Assembly: GCF_014230145.1 (NCBI RefSeq)
Contig: NZ_JACHVC010000005.1
Location: 131,501 to 195,500, forward strand
Direction: 5' to 3'
Origin: Pelagicoccus albus
Lineage (GTDB): Bacteria > Verrucomicrobiota > Verrucomicrobiia > Opitutales > Opitutaceae
DNA length: 64,000 bases
The position numbers and the translations under genes were made by a program. Below, one piece after another: positions 1 to 8,689 of this stretch. The notes beneath the pieces were generated by a model. That model was not told the origin of the DNA and made no database searches. It was given only the letters and a program-made list of their open reading frames with translations. Position 1 is the first letter of the stretch. Every line of letters starts with the position of its first letter.

Positions 1-2158
1 AGGAATCCGCGGCCGAGATTTCCTTGATCAACTGGTTGATCATCTTGATGTGCTGGATGATCTCTTCTTGCGAAGTGTTAATGAAATAGCGATCCGGCAG
101 CAGCTTGAAGTGGGCGTCTATTTCCTCGGAGCTGACACCCTCGATGTCGATAGAGATGAGTTCCTGTTGGGTCATCGCTCTTTGCTCCTTGTAGTGCTGC
201 TCGAGTTTGTCCTCGGCTTTAAATACCTCCAAGGTGCGAAGGTAGAGGGTGCGGTGCATAGTGTCCTTGTACTGGTTCCAAAGGCCTCTAGCCGTGCCTC
301 TTGCGTCACAGAATGTGTGCACGTAGAGAAGTCGCAGGAGCTCTGGCGATCCCACTTGTTCGGCAAATGCTTTGGCTGTATCAGGGTCATCAATGTCGTA
401 CCTTTGCCAAAATCGCGCCATCTGCAGGTGATTCTTTATAATAAATCGAACTGATGCCTGATTTTTTTCGTCGATCTTGAATCGCTTGAGAATTGGGCCA
501 GCTATTTCGACCCCTGACTCCGCATGATTTTGGATCCCGCGAGCTTTTCCGATATCGTGCAGGAAAAGAATCAAGTAGATGAGGTTGGGTAGGCTCAGTT
601 CGCGAAGCGCTTCAAGGTAAGGCCTGTACATCCTCTCAGCGTTTGAAAAAATTTCATCCAATTCTCTGATTGTATGAAGCGTATGCACATCTGCAGTGTA
701 GCGATGGTAGTACTCATGCTGGACGAGGCATGTAAGCTTTCCCCATTCGGGAATAAAGGCTCCCAGTACGCCCAATTCGTGCATTTCATTCAGGGTAGGG
801 TACACATTTCCCGATTCTTGAAGAATGGTGCGGAAACTGAGATTTGCTCCTTCTGATTCGCGTATGCTGTCGTCGATCAGGTCGAGCGATGATCGAATTT
901 GTGCATTCAGCTCAAAATCTATCTCGACCTTGTTTTGCTGGCAAAGACGGAAAATGCGGATCAAACGCACGGGATCTTCCTTGAAGACGTCCGGGGTCTC
1001 GTAAGTGATTTCCTGCCCTCGGATCATAAAGCCATCGATACGACGAACTTTCTCCGCCCTGCGGGCGAGGAGGAAGCTCTTCACCGATTCCATAGGGGTT
1101 TTGCTGGAGGGCTTGGCGCTGAGAGCGAGTCGTTTTTCGATGTTCTTGGTTACGCGGAAAATGGTCTGCGCTCGGCGGTAGTAGTCGCGCATGAAGACCT
1201 CGACGCGCCCGAGGATGTCGCGCTGCTTGTACCCAATCCGGTAGGCGACTTTCGGCTGTAGTTCCAAGGAAAGCAGATCGCTGGGCCGCTTCAATCTGAA
1301 GTGCAGCTCGTTTCGGACTCGGATCAGGAATTCGTAGGCTTCTTTGATGTCCGCGAGCTCTTGCTTGTTGAGGTAGCTCAGCGGAACGAGTCCATCTATA
1401 TTTTTGAGGTTTAGCCGTACCTGGGCCATCCACAGCGTATTGTGGTAGTCCCGAAGTCCTCCCACGCCACTTTTGATGTCCGGTTCCTGCATGTAGATGG
1501 AACCTCCAAATTTTGCTCGGCGGCTTCTTTGGTCGTCTAGGCGTTGCTTGATGTAATCCTTGGGGTCGTCCTTGCGATAGAAGAGATGATAGGAGGATTG
1601 GAACCCTTCAAATAGGGCAGAGGATCCGCAGATCAAACGCGCTTCGAGGAGGGCGGTTTTGGTCTGTATGTCGGACTTGGCCTCCTTAAACGCCTCGTCG
1701 ACAGAGCGGGTAGAATGCCCCACCTTCAGGCCTGCGTCCCAAAGCGGATAGAGGACTTCCTGCACTAGGAGCTCCTGAGCCTTTTGCAGTAGTTTGCCAT
1801 CCGTATTGGAGGGGTAGAGAAACATGATGTCTATGTCGCTCAATGGGCAGAGCTCCTCTCTCCCGTATCCGCCTAAAGCAACAACGCTGATGGCTAGAGA
1901 GGCGTCATCCACTAGGTTTTGCACGCTCTCGATTGCCGGCCCGGCTAGCTTGGAAATCAACGCGTCAATCATCATCGTCCGCCCCTTGGCGACATCCAAT
2001 CCAGGCGCTCCAGCGCGATGATGGCTCAAAATACTCTCCGTGCCCTCCTTTAGGAAGCTCTTGAGCGCTCCTAGCTTTTCGGACGGTTTTGCCGTGTCTT
2101 CGAAGGAGAGCTGCTTCGCTATGATGCTTTTAAGTTGTTTTGAGAAGGCTTGAATCAT
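1..2158 (-). CDS. glnD: [Protein-PII] uridylyltransferase GlnD (C-terminus beyond window)
   Basis: GlnD uridylylates and deuridylylates PII proteins in response to glutamine and so sets nitrogen metabolism. Reading leftward from the ATG at 2158, the frame stays open to position 1, giving about 719 residues of a family usually 850-930 long, so the C-terminal ACT domains are mostly missing from view. The nucleotidyltransferase signature GGYGREEL (96-103) with SDID (107-110) is intact. The HD phosphohydrolase domain shows HEYYHRYTADVHTL and then LFLHDIGKARG with the His-Asp pair at about 534-535. The acetate transporter lies 205 bases upstream on the same strand, too far to assume one transcript. 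No Shine-Dalgarno sequence is evident. Identification is firm; the only uncertainty is the unseen end. Confidence 0.95.
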   Translation of the reverse strand, partial: MIQAFSKQLKSIIAKQLSFEDTAKPSEKLGALKSFLKEGTESILSHHRAGAPGLDVAKGRTMMIDALISKLAGPAIESVQNLVDDASLAISVVALGGYGREELCPLSDIDIMFLYPSNTDGKLLQKAQELLVQEVLYPLWDAGLKVGHSTRSVDEAFKEAKSDIQTKTALLEARLICGSSALFEGFQSSYHLFYRKDDPKDYIKQRLDDQRSRRAKFGGSIYMQEPDIKSGVGGLRDYHNTLWMAQVRLNLKNIDGLVPLSYLNKQELADIKEAYEFLIRVRNELHFRLKRPSDLLSLELQPKVAYRIGYKQRDILGRVEVFMRDYYRRAQTIFRVTKNIEKRLALSAKPSSKTPMESVKSFLLARRAEKVRRIDGFMIRGQEITYETPDVFKEDPVRLIRIFRLCQQNKVEIDFELNAQIRSSLDLIDDSIRESEGANLSFRTILQESGNVYPTLNEMHELGVLGAFIPEWGKLTCLVQHEYYHRYTADVHTLHTIRELDEIFSNAERMYRPYLEALRELSLPNLIYLILFLHDIGKARGIQNHAESGVEIAGPILKRFKIDEKNQASVRFIIKNHLQMARFWQRYDIDDPDTAKAFAEQVGSPELLRLLYVHTFCDARGTARGLWNQYKDTMHRTLYLRTLEVFKAEDKLEQHYKEQRAMTQQELISIDIEGVSSEEIDAHFKLLPDRYFINTSQEEIIQHIKMINQLIKEISAADS

Positions 2159-2363
2159 CGCTTGAAAGGCTTGCGATCCTTTGGCCTTGAGACAGCAAGC
2201 GTGAGCAGCAAGTCCTATGAGTCGCTTCGGGTCAACAGCAAGCTATCGCCCCGACGTTTATCTACGAACTTCCGAGAGAACCTATGATCTCTAAGCCTTG
2301 TTTTGACCTGACGAGAAGGTACTGGCCGACCAATTGCCGAGGCGATCCCTTCCGAGGACAGGC

Positions 2364-2933
2364 TTAGCTGAGCCAAGGTTTGCCAACCGGCAAAATGGGG
2401 CGGCCGAAGACTTGGGCATAGATCGCTGCAGCCATCATGTAGAGGGCGCAAAGGGCGCAAGCCATCAGCTCAAAACCGGCGACTTTGGTGAGTTGCGGGA
2501 AACCGAAGTGGGCTAGGATAAGCAGGACGAAACCAATGGTCAGTAGCAAAAAAGTCAGGGCCATCATGCCATGTACCCGCATTGCCGCCACCAACATGAT
2601 CAGAGTGTAGACTGCGAATCCAACTAGGAACCACCCGATGTCCTCGCCGCTCGATTCGTAGACGCCATAGTGTTTGCAGAGCAGAATGATTGCAAACGCT
2701 ATCCAGAACGAACCGTAGGCGGTGAAGGCGCTGTAGCCGAAATTATTGCCGCATTTGAATTCTTGGAAACCAGCGATCAATTGAGCCAAGCCGCCGAAGA
2801 TGATGGCACAGGCCAAGACAGGGCCCATAGCGCACCAGCCAACGTTGTGGAACTGCAATAGCAGTGTTGTGACTCCGAAACCAGCCAGTCCCACGACGGC
2901 TGGGTTTCCTTGTGTATTCGATCCTTCTGACAT
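2364..2933 (-). CDS. Acetate uptake transporter, GPR1/FUN34/YaaH (SatP) family
   Basis: This 189-residue inner-membrane protein has six hydrophobic segments and the N-terminal signature NPAVVGLAGFG (about 9-19) that marks the AceTr/SatP family, whose members move acetate or succinate with protons. A conserved GLAQLIAGFQEF stretch follows the second helix. Length matches bacterial SatP (about 190). The ATG at 2933 has no clear ribosome binding site, which is usual in this window. The downstream neighbour on the same strand is glnD. Malonyl-CoA decarboxylase, which makes acetyl-CoA, lies far away at 41 kb, so a link with acetate metabolism is only suggestive. Confidence 0.9.
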   Translation of the reverse strand: MSEGSNTQGNPAVVGLAGFGVTTLLLQFHNVGWCAMGPVLACAIIFGGLAQLIAGFQEFKCGNNFGYSAFTAYGSFWIAFAIILLCKHYGVYESSGEDIGWFLVGFAVYTLIMLVAAMRVHGMMALTFLLLTIGFVLLILAHFGFPQLTKVAGFELMACALCALYMMAAAIYAQVFGRPILPVGKPWLS

Positions 2934-3097
2934 CTTCGTTTAGCTCTGTTTGCGTTTTCGAAGCGAGCTGGGTGGATCGATGTAGGAGCATCGTCAACTT
3001 TCCTCGTATTCAGCTCCCAAGACAGAAGAATCTCGAATGAGACCTGTAAGCACGGTGAATGCTGTGTCGACTTAATATTAGCGCGACTCGCGTGGTG

Positions 3098-6000
3098 TCA
3101 TTCTTCCCCGTGGGCGGCCCGATCGCCTGGCTGCCATCTTTGGGCTTCCAAGAAGGCGACCAGGTCTCGGATTTCGCGCTTGCTCAGCATGGAGCCAAAG
3201 ACGGCAGGCATGCTGGACGGCATAGAAAGCGTGTTGGCGATGTCGCTTTTGCGGAGGGTTTCCGTTTCGCCGCTGACCAGTTTCAAAGTGATCCGATCGT
3301 CGTCCTCTGATTCCAGTATTCCCGCTTTGGAGCTTTGATCCTTTAAGGTGACGATAACGTTGTTCCAGCCGTCTGCGATTGAGGCGTTGGGAGCGACGAT
3401 TGCTTCGAGCAGTTGGCGTTTGTCTAGCCGTAGTCCGATATCTGCCAAGTTCGGACCCGCCGACTCGCCAGGGCCATAAACGATGTGGCAGCGGACGCAG
3501 GCCATGATTTTATTATCCATAAAAGCATCGCTTCCTCCCGGGCGTCTCTCGCCTCCGTCCAGAGCGAATCGGTAAGGCGCGATCGGATCCGGATCCGCCG
3601 CGATAGCGGACTGGTAGGATTGGTAAGCGGTTTTGATCGTCTTTGACGGATGGCTCTCGGTGGCCTCGAGTAGCTCGAGTTGAGCTCCGTAGGGGACTTT
3701 GCCATCGGTCAATCGAGTGAGGCTGTCGATTAGCAAGGTTTCCGCGAAGGCTTGCTTGGATTTGGCCAAGGTTTTGTAGGCGACTCGTTGTTCCTCCACG
3801 CTGCCCTTGCTCATCAGTTCAAGGGTGACCTCCGCCTGCTCGGGGGCGGTTTCGGTTAATATCGGCAGAGTGGCGAGTCGGAGTTCCGAAGCGTTCGATT
3901 CGCTCGCCATCAGCACCAGTTCGTCGAGGCGAGGATCTTGTGCGGCGACGAGGGCATTGAATGCGGCGACTCGGGCAGTGCCCGGACGCTCGGGATCGGA
4001 AGCGAGCGTGCAGAGCGAGTCAGACAATTCGGTGATACCGAGTGCTCCAATTGCTGTAATGAAGCTCGCAACGATTTCGCCCTTATCGGAGGCCAAAATA
4101 TCGTCTGCAACAGCGGTGAGCGCTTCGCCAGCCACGGAGGCAGGACGACTTTCGAGGGGTTGATAGACACCCATAATCCGGTCGCGCTGGAGTGGGCTTC
4201 CCCAGGTCGCCATCTGTTGCAAAACCTCGAGACGGAGGTTAAGGGGACTTTGCTCGTTAGAGGCGAATTTGGCCAAAGCCTCGGCATTGGAAGCTTTGCC
4301 AAGTCGAAAATGGGCGTTGATGGCCCGCAGTCCTAGGATCGGGTTTTGGGCCAGTGGCGATTCCAGTATGGCGGCTAAGGACGCATAAGCGGAAGTGACC
4401 GGCGCGTCGTTGATCGCTCGGGCCGCATCGAGAACGATGTGTTCGTCCTCATCGTGAAGAAAACGGGCTATGTTAACGTCTCCAAGTCTCCGATACGTGA
4501 GGAGGATCGCTGAGCGGACAGCATTTGATTCATGGGTCACGTTCTCCGCCATGACGTAAAGATTCTTGCTACCGACTAAGCCCATGACGATGGCGTGGCT
4601 CAGATAAGGGTCTTGGTCGGCGTTCTCTTCGGCCGCTTTGAGAAGAGCGGGCGTTGCTTCCTCTATGCCCAGTTTTCCGATACTTTGGGCCGCGAAGTAG
4701 CGAACGCGAAGGGATTCGTCCTGAAGGTGTGAGACGAGAAGCTCCTGTTGGTCGCCAATTTCCAGGTCGCCGATCAGCTTGGTGGCTTGGGCTCGGATCT
4801 CCGCGTCCGACGAGGAAGCGAGTCCGACGATGGTGGCGTTGAGCGAGGATTCCTCTCTCGCTGCAATGCCCAATCCCCAGGTGGCGTGAAGGCGTGGGCG
4901 GAGACCGGCCGATTCATCCGTTGCGATGGCGCTTAGAATCTGAATACCGGTTTCTCCTCTGGAGGCGAGCTCCAGCTGGGCTTCGAGTCGGACATTCCAA
5001 TTCGGGTGGGAAAGCAGTTCTCCCAATTCGTTAACGGGCCGCTCGCTCATGCCGGTGGCAATCAGTTCTTGGGTCTGTTTTACGATGGGCGTTTCCAGAT
5101 AGTTAGGATTGGCCAATGCGTAGACGCGTCCTTTTTTGGACTTTGGCCAACCGTTCACCCAATCAAGAACGTAGAACTTTCCGTCCGGAGCGAAAGTAAC
5201 GTCGGTGGGGAGAATGCCGGATAAAAAGTCCTTTTTCTCGTCTAGCTCAAACCAGGCTCCATCGGGCTTCAGCTTGTAGGTGGTGATGCCGCTGGAAGCG
5301 ATGCTGCCCTTAAAATGTGTCATGAAGAGGTGCCCTTCATATTCGGGCGACAATCCAGTTCCGGGGTGGAAGGCGATGCCGGAAGGGCCGTCGTCCACGT
5401 AGGAAATCGGGGGGAGGGCAAACTTGGTACGACCTTCGAAGCGTGTCTTCCACCAACCTTCGGAAATCCAAACTCCGCCTCGTCCCAGGGGCGCTTGCTG
5501 ATGGCCGACCCGCCAGCCTGAATCGCCGCCCTCGGCGATGAGGACTAGACGTTCGTAGTCACCGTTGTCGCAATCGTTGTCGCCTGTGAAGAGGTTTCCA
5601 AACTCGTCGAAGGCGAGCTCTTGCGGGTTGCGGAGTCCCCAGTGAACGATCTCCAAATCGGTTCCGTCGAGATTGCAGCGGTAGACGGCTCCGGTGTCTT
5701 GATAGGCGATGGTTTCGCCCTCTTTGGTTTCAACATTAGCTCCGCGGTCTCCGATGCTGAAGTAGAGTTTTCCATCCGGACCTAGGATCAGTCCGTGCAG
5801 ATCGTGTCCGGTGAAACCGAAGTGGACGCCGAAGCCGCTCAGCAGCTTTTCCCTTTGCTCGGCGGAGCCTTCCTCGTCGATCCCGTCGAATTTCCAAAGG
5901 TTCGGGATGTTGGTGAAATAGACGTCACCCTGTCTCGCTAAAACGCCTGAGGCGATCCCATCCACGGATGTGTTGAAGCCGTCGGCATAAATGGAACTAT

Positions 6001-6451
6001 GATCCGCCACTCCGTCTCGATCCCGATCCTCCAGCAGGCGGAGGATTTCCCCTTCGATGGCAAAGCCTCTCGCGTCCTCGCCGAAGAGTTCTTCGATTCC
6101 TTCCCGTCGGTCTTCTACACTACGGAAGGCGAGGTCTTCCTCTACCATATCCATGTAGTTTCGGATATCGATGACACTCGTGAGGTATCGGTAGGTTTCA
6201 GTGACGAAGAGACGCCCTTGTTCATCGAAATCAAAAGCGACCGGATTGGCCAACATCGGTTCCGCGGCCCAGAGTTTCGCCTCGATTCCCTCGGGCAATT
6301 TCAGTTGCTGCACGGCGAGAGCAGTCTCTTCGCTGGCATCGTCGATTACTGGGTAAGGAACGCGATCATGCTCCTCGAGGCTCATTTTCGCAGCGGATGC
6401 GAAGGAGACGGCGAAGCTGACCATCGCTAGGCTGGCGAGACAGGTCTTCAT
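3098..6451 (-). CDS. PVC-type membrane-bound dehydrogenase / heme-binding CxxCH protein
   Basis: This 1117-residue exported protein starts with a signal peptide (MKTCLASLAMVSFAVSFASA). It continues with a glucose/sorbosone-dehydrogenase-like beta-propeller (about 45-440; motifs FDFDEQGRLFVTETYRY, GLRNPQELAFDEFGNLFTGDND), then a long HEAT-like helical region (about 470-900), and ends in a cytochrome c domain with CVRCH at 985-989 and Met ligand candidates in SSMPAVFGSM. This order defines the Planctomycetes/Verrucomicrobia families of membrane-bound dehydrogenases with a C-terminal heme domain. By family it probably oxidises a sugar or other polyol in the periplasm and passes electrons to heme, but the substrate is unknown. 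It is divergent from the TIM-barrel gene at 6615. Confidence 0.88.
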   Translation of the reverse strand: MKTCLASLAMVSFAVSFASAAKMSLEEHDRVPYPVIDDASEETALAVQQLKLPEGIEAKLWAAEPMLANPVAFDFDEQGRLFVTETYRYLTSVIDIRNYMDMVEEDLAFRSVEDRREGIEELFGEDARGFAIEGEILRLLEDRDRDGVADHSSIYADGFNTSVDGIASGVLARQGDVYFTNIPNLWKFDGIDEEGSAEQREKLLSGFGVHFGFTGHDLHGLILGPDGKLYFSIGDRGANVETKEGETIAYQDTGAVYRCNLDGTDLEIVHWGLRNPQELAFDEFGNLFTGDNDCDNGDYERLVLIAEGGDSGWRVGHQQAPLGRGGVWISEGWWKTRFEGRTKFALPPISYVDDGPSGIAFHPGTGLSPEYEGHLFMTHFKGSIASSGITTYKLKPDGAWFELDEKKDFLSGILPTDVTFAPDGKFYVLDWVNGWPKSKKGRVYALANPNYLETPIVKQTQELIATGMSERPVNELGELLSHPNWNVRLEAQLELASRGETGIQILSAIATDESAGLRPRLHATWGLGIAAREESSLNATIVGLASSSDAEIRAQATKLIGDLEIGDQQELLVSHLQDESLRVRYFAAQSIGKLGIEEATPALLKAAEENADQDPYLSHAIVMGLVGSKNLYVMAENVTHESNAVRSAILLTYRRLGDVNIARFLHDEDEHIVLDAARAINDAPVTSAYASLAAILESPLAQNPILGLRAINAHFRLGKASNAEALAKFASNEQSPLNLRLEVLQQMATWGSPLQRDRIMGVYQPLESRPASVAGEALTAVADDILASDKGEIVASFITAIGALGITELSDSLCTLASDPERPGTARVAAFNALVAAQDPRLDELVLMASESNASELRLATLPILTETAPEQAEVTLELMSKGSVEEQRVAYKTLAKSKQAFAETLLIDSLTRLTDGKVPYGAQLELLEATESHPSKTIKTAYQSYQSAIAADPDPIAPYRFALDGGERRPGGSDAFMDNKIMACVRCHIVYGPGESAGPNLADIGLRLDKRQLLEAIVAPNASIADGWNNVIVTLKDQSSKAGILESEDDDRITLKLVSGETETLRKSDIANTLSMPSSMPAVFGSMLSKREIRDLVAFLEAQRWQPGDRAAHGEE

Positions 6452-6614
6452 AGTGGGGGTGGATTTTGGCTGGCAATAACAAGGGGGGTAACGGTCAGTA
6501 GAGGGAAGCTCATGCGTTCAGGCAACAATGATGTGGGTTGCCATGTCTGGGAGATAACTCTTATATACCAATCATTAACCGCATTTAGCCGTTAACCACC
6601 TTGTTCTCCGAATT

Positions 6615-7541
6615 ATGGATACTCGTCGTCATTTTCTCAAAGGGGCTTTGAGCCTCGCCGCTGCGTCCTTGATCGCCCGTCCGAGTTTGGCGGCCGATGT
6701 TCCCGAAAAAAAGAGTCCGATGGATGGGAAGTGGTTCGATATTTCGCTCGCCCAATGGTCGCTCAACAAGGCTTTTTGGAATGGTGAAAAGGATCAGATG
6801 CGCTTTGCCCAGATCGCGAAAAACGAGTTTGGCGTGAAGGCGGTCGAATATGTGAACCAGTTTTACATGAAGGATTTCTCCTCCTCTGTAGTTGACGAGC
6901 TGGTACGCGTTTCCAATGGGGAAGGCGTTCGCAACGTGCTCATCATGTGCGACAATGAAGGGCGTTTGGGAGATCCGGATGAAACGAAGCGCTCCGCTGC
7001 CGTGAAAAACCATTTACGCTGGATCGAGATGGCTCGAGCTCTCGGGTGTCACTCCATCCGCGTCAATGCTGCTTCGGAAGGCAAGTTTGACGAGCAACTA
7101 AAGCTGGCGGCGGACGGACTGCGTCGATTGACGGAGCTGGCGGATACTTTTGGGATCAGCGTGATCGTGGAAAACCATGGCGGGCTATCCAGCAATGGAG
7201 CTTGGCTCTCAAGCGTGATGCGATTGGTCGATCATCCGTCCTGCGGGACCTTGCCGGACTTCGGGAATTTCACCATCAATCGGGAAGAGGGCGAAACCTA
7301 CGACCGCTACCTCGGCACGGAGCAGCTAATGCCATTCGCCAAGGGTGTGAGCGCCAAAACCTATGGATTCAATCCCGAAGGCTTCGAAAAGGATTTAGAC
7401 TATGCTCGTCTATTGGAAATCGTGAAAGCGGCTGGCTATCGCGGCCACATCGGCATCGAATGGGAGGGCAGTTCGCTCGACGAGCCCACTGGCATTTTGA
7501 TGACCAAGAAGCTGCTGCAAAAGCTCGGCGGCCGAGTGTAG
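6615..7541 (+). CDS. Exported TIM-barrel sugar isomerase/epimerase (AP endonuclease 2 fold)
   Basis: This 308-residue protein begins with a Tat-type leader, TRRHFLKGALSLAAASLIA, so it is probably folded before export. The body is a xylose-isomerase-like TIM barrel. Likely metal ligands are in VIVENHGG (Glu), LPDFGNF (Asp) and HIGIEWEGS (Glu), the order seen in sugar phosphate isomerases/epimerases and hydroxypyruvate-isomerase-like proteins. The substrate cannot be read from the sequence. It diverges from the PVC dehydrogenase and converges on another exported TIM barrel at 7633, which suggests a shared role in periplasmic carbohydrate conversion (inference). A paired REP-like inverted repeat lies directly after its stop. 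Confidence 0.85.
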   Translation: MDTRRHFLKGALSLAAASLIARPSLAADVPEKKSPMDGKWFDISLAQWSLNKAFWNGEKDQMRFAQIAKNEFGVKAVEYVNQFYMKDFSSSVVDELVRVSNGEGVRNVLIMCDNEGRLGDPDETKRSAAVKNHLRWIEMARALGCHSIRVNAASEGKFDEQLKLAADGLRRLTELADTFGISVIVENHGGLSSNGAWLSSVMRLVDHPSCGTLPDFGNFTINREEGETYDRYLGTEQLMPFAKGVSAKTYGFNPEGFEKDLDYARLLEIVKAAGYRGHIGIEWEGSSLDEPTGILMTKKLLQKLGGRV

Positions 7542-7542
7542 G

Positions 7543-7625
7543 AGGTAGGAGTCGAGCTTGCTCGCGATTTCAATCCGCTTCTCTAGTCGGTAGGGCAATT
7601 TTCGCGAGCGAGCTCGCTCCTACCT
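7543..7625. repeat. Paired inverted GTAG-headed (REP-like) palindromes
   Basis: Two copies of one element face each other between convergent genes. The left arm (7543-7567) reads AGGTAGGAG followed by TCGAGCTTGCTCGCGA; the right arm (7602-7625) is nearly its exact reverse complement. Each arm is itself a GC-rich hairpin behind a GTAG head, the layout of bacterial REP doublets. It may also stop transcription from both sides. Confidence 0.75.
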
Positions 7626-7632
7626 AATCGCC

Positions 7633-8523
7633 TTACACGTCGCAAACGCGGATGCCGTGGGCGAGGGCTTCGATCGGATCCTCCCAAGTCGGGACAAATT
7701 CCTGAGCCACATAGCCGTCGAATCCGGTTTCTAGAATCGCCTTCATGATGGCGGGATAATAAAGCTCCTGCGTTTCATCGAGCTCATTGCGACCCGGAAC
7801 GCCGCCGGTATGGTAGTGCCCGAAGTACTGGTGATTCTCCCGGATCGTATCGATGACATCTCCATCCATGATCTGCATGTGGTAGATGTCGTAGAGCATC
7901 TTAAAGTTTTCCGAACCTACCTGTTTTACCAGCTCGACGCCCCAGCTGGTGTGGTCGCACTGATAGTCGGCGTGGTTGCGCTTGGAGTTGAGCAATTCCA
8001 TAACCACCTGGATCTTGTGCTTTTCGACGATGGGCATGATCCGCTCCAAGCCGATGCGGCAGTTTTCTAGACCTTGCTCGTCGTCTAGCCCGTCGCGGTT
8101 GCCTGAGAAAACGATGATTCGCTTCATATCCTCGGCTGCGACCTTGGGGGTGACGTCTTCGAAATAGTTTAGAATCTCATCGTGGTTTTCCAGGCGGTTG
8201 AGGCCCTTGGTGATACCGCCCGGAACGCCCCAGACGAGGGAGGCGGCGAGCCCGTGCTTTTTCAGGATCGGGATTTCGTCCCAATTGACCAAATCGATGG
8301 CCTCTAATCCGGCTTCTTTGCCGCGTACGCAAAGCTCCTCGAGCTCCAGTTTTCCGTAGCACCAGCGGCAGGCGGAGTGGTGGATATTGCGTTTGAGCGG
8401 ACCGCTTTTTTCCATGGGTTCAGAGTCTTGGTGGTGGTTAGCGAGCCCTCGTGTGGCAGCGATGGCCAGGGCTCCGGCGGCAGCTTTCTTCAGGGCGGAT
8501 CGGCGGGCGATAGGATGAGTCAT
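7633..8523 (-). CDS. Exported hydroxypyruvate isomerase-like TIM-barrel protein
   Basis: This 296-residue protein carries a twin-arginine-like leader (ARRSALKKAAAGALAIAAT). The catalytic half matches hydroxypyruvate isomerase-like proteins: QVVMELLNSKRNH (Glu ligand), FKMLYDIYHMQI (Asp and His), HYHTGGVPGRNELDE and YVAQEFVPTW (final Glu). Family members interconvert hydroxypyruvate and tartronate semialdehyde or act on related sugars. Export makes a classical glyoxylate-pathway role unlikely, so the substrate is open. The start is preceded by a C-rich run (CCCACCCCCAAAAACT) rather than a Shine-Dalgarno sequence. It converges on the gene at 6615 across a REP-like repeat. Confidence 0.85.
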   Translation of the reverse strand: MTHPIARRSALKKAAAGALAIAATRGLANHHQDSEPMEKSGPLKRNIHHSACRWCYGKLELEELCVRGKEAGLEAIDLVNWDEIPILKKHGLAASLVWGVPGGITKGLNRLENHDEILNYFEDVTPKVAAEDMKRIIVFSGNRDGLDDEQGLENCRIGLERIMPIVEKHKIQVVMELLNSKRNHADYQCDHTSWGVELVKQVGSENFKMLYDIYHMQIMDGDVIDTIRENHQYFGHYHTGGVPGRNELDETQELYYPAIMKAILETGFDGYVAQEFVPTWEDPIEALAHGIRVCDV

Positions 8524-8689
8524 AGTTTTTGGGGGTGGGATTAGGCTGTTTCAAAGTAGGAAAATCTGTTCGTGCGCCAACGTTATTATCCAAATCGATC
8601 GAGCAATTGAAAGCGGCGGAACGGGCTTGCCCTCCCTCTAGGCCAGCCTTATCGCTAGGCCCTTTTTTTCGAAAACCGCTTATAAGCTC

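Noticed and set aside
912-1433. A 173-residue minus-strand frame
   Set aside because: It sits inside glnD in a different frame; glnD itself is not interrupted and carries the family motifs.
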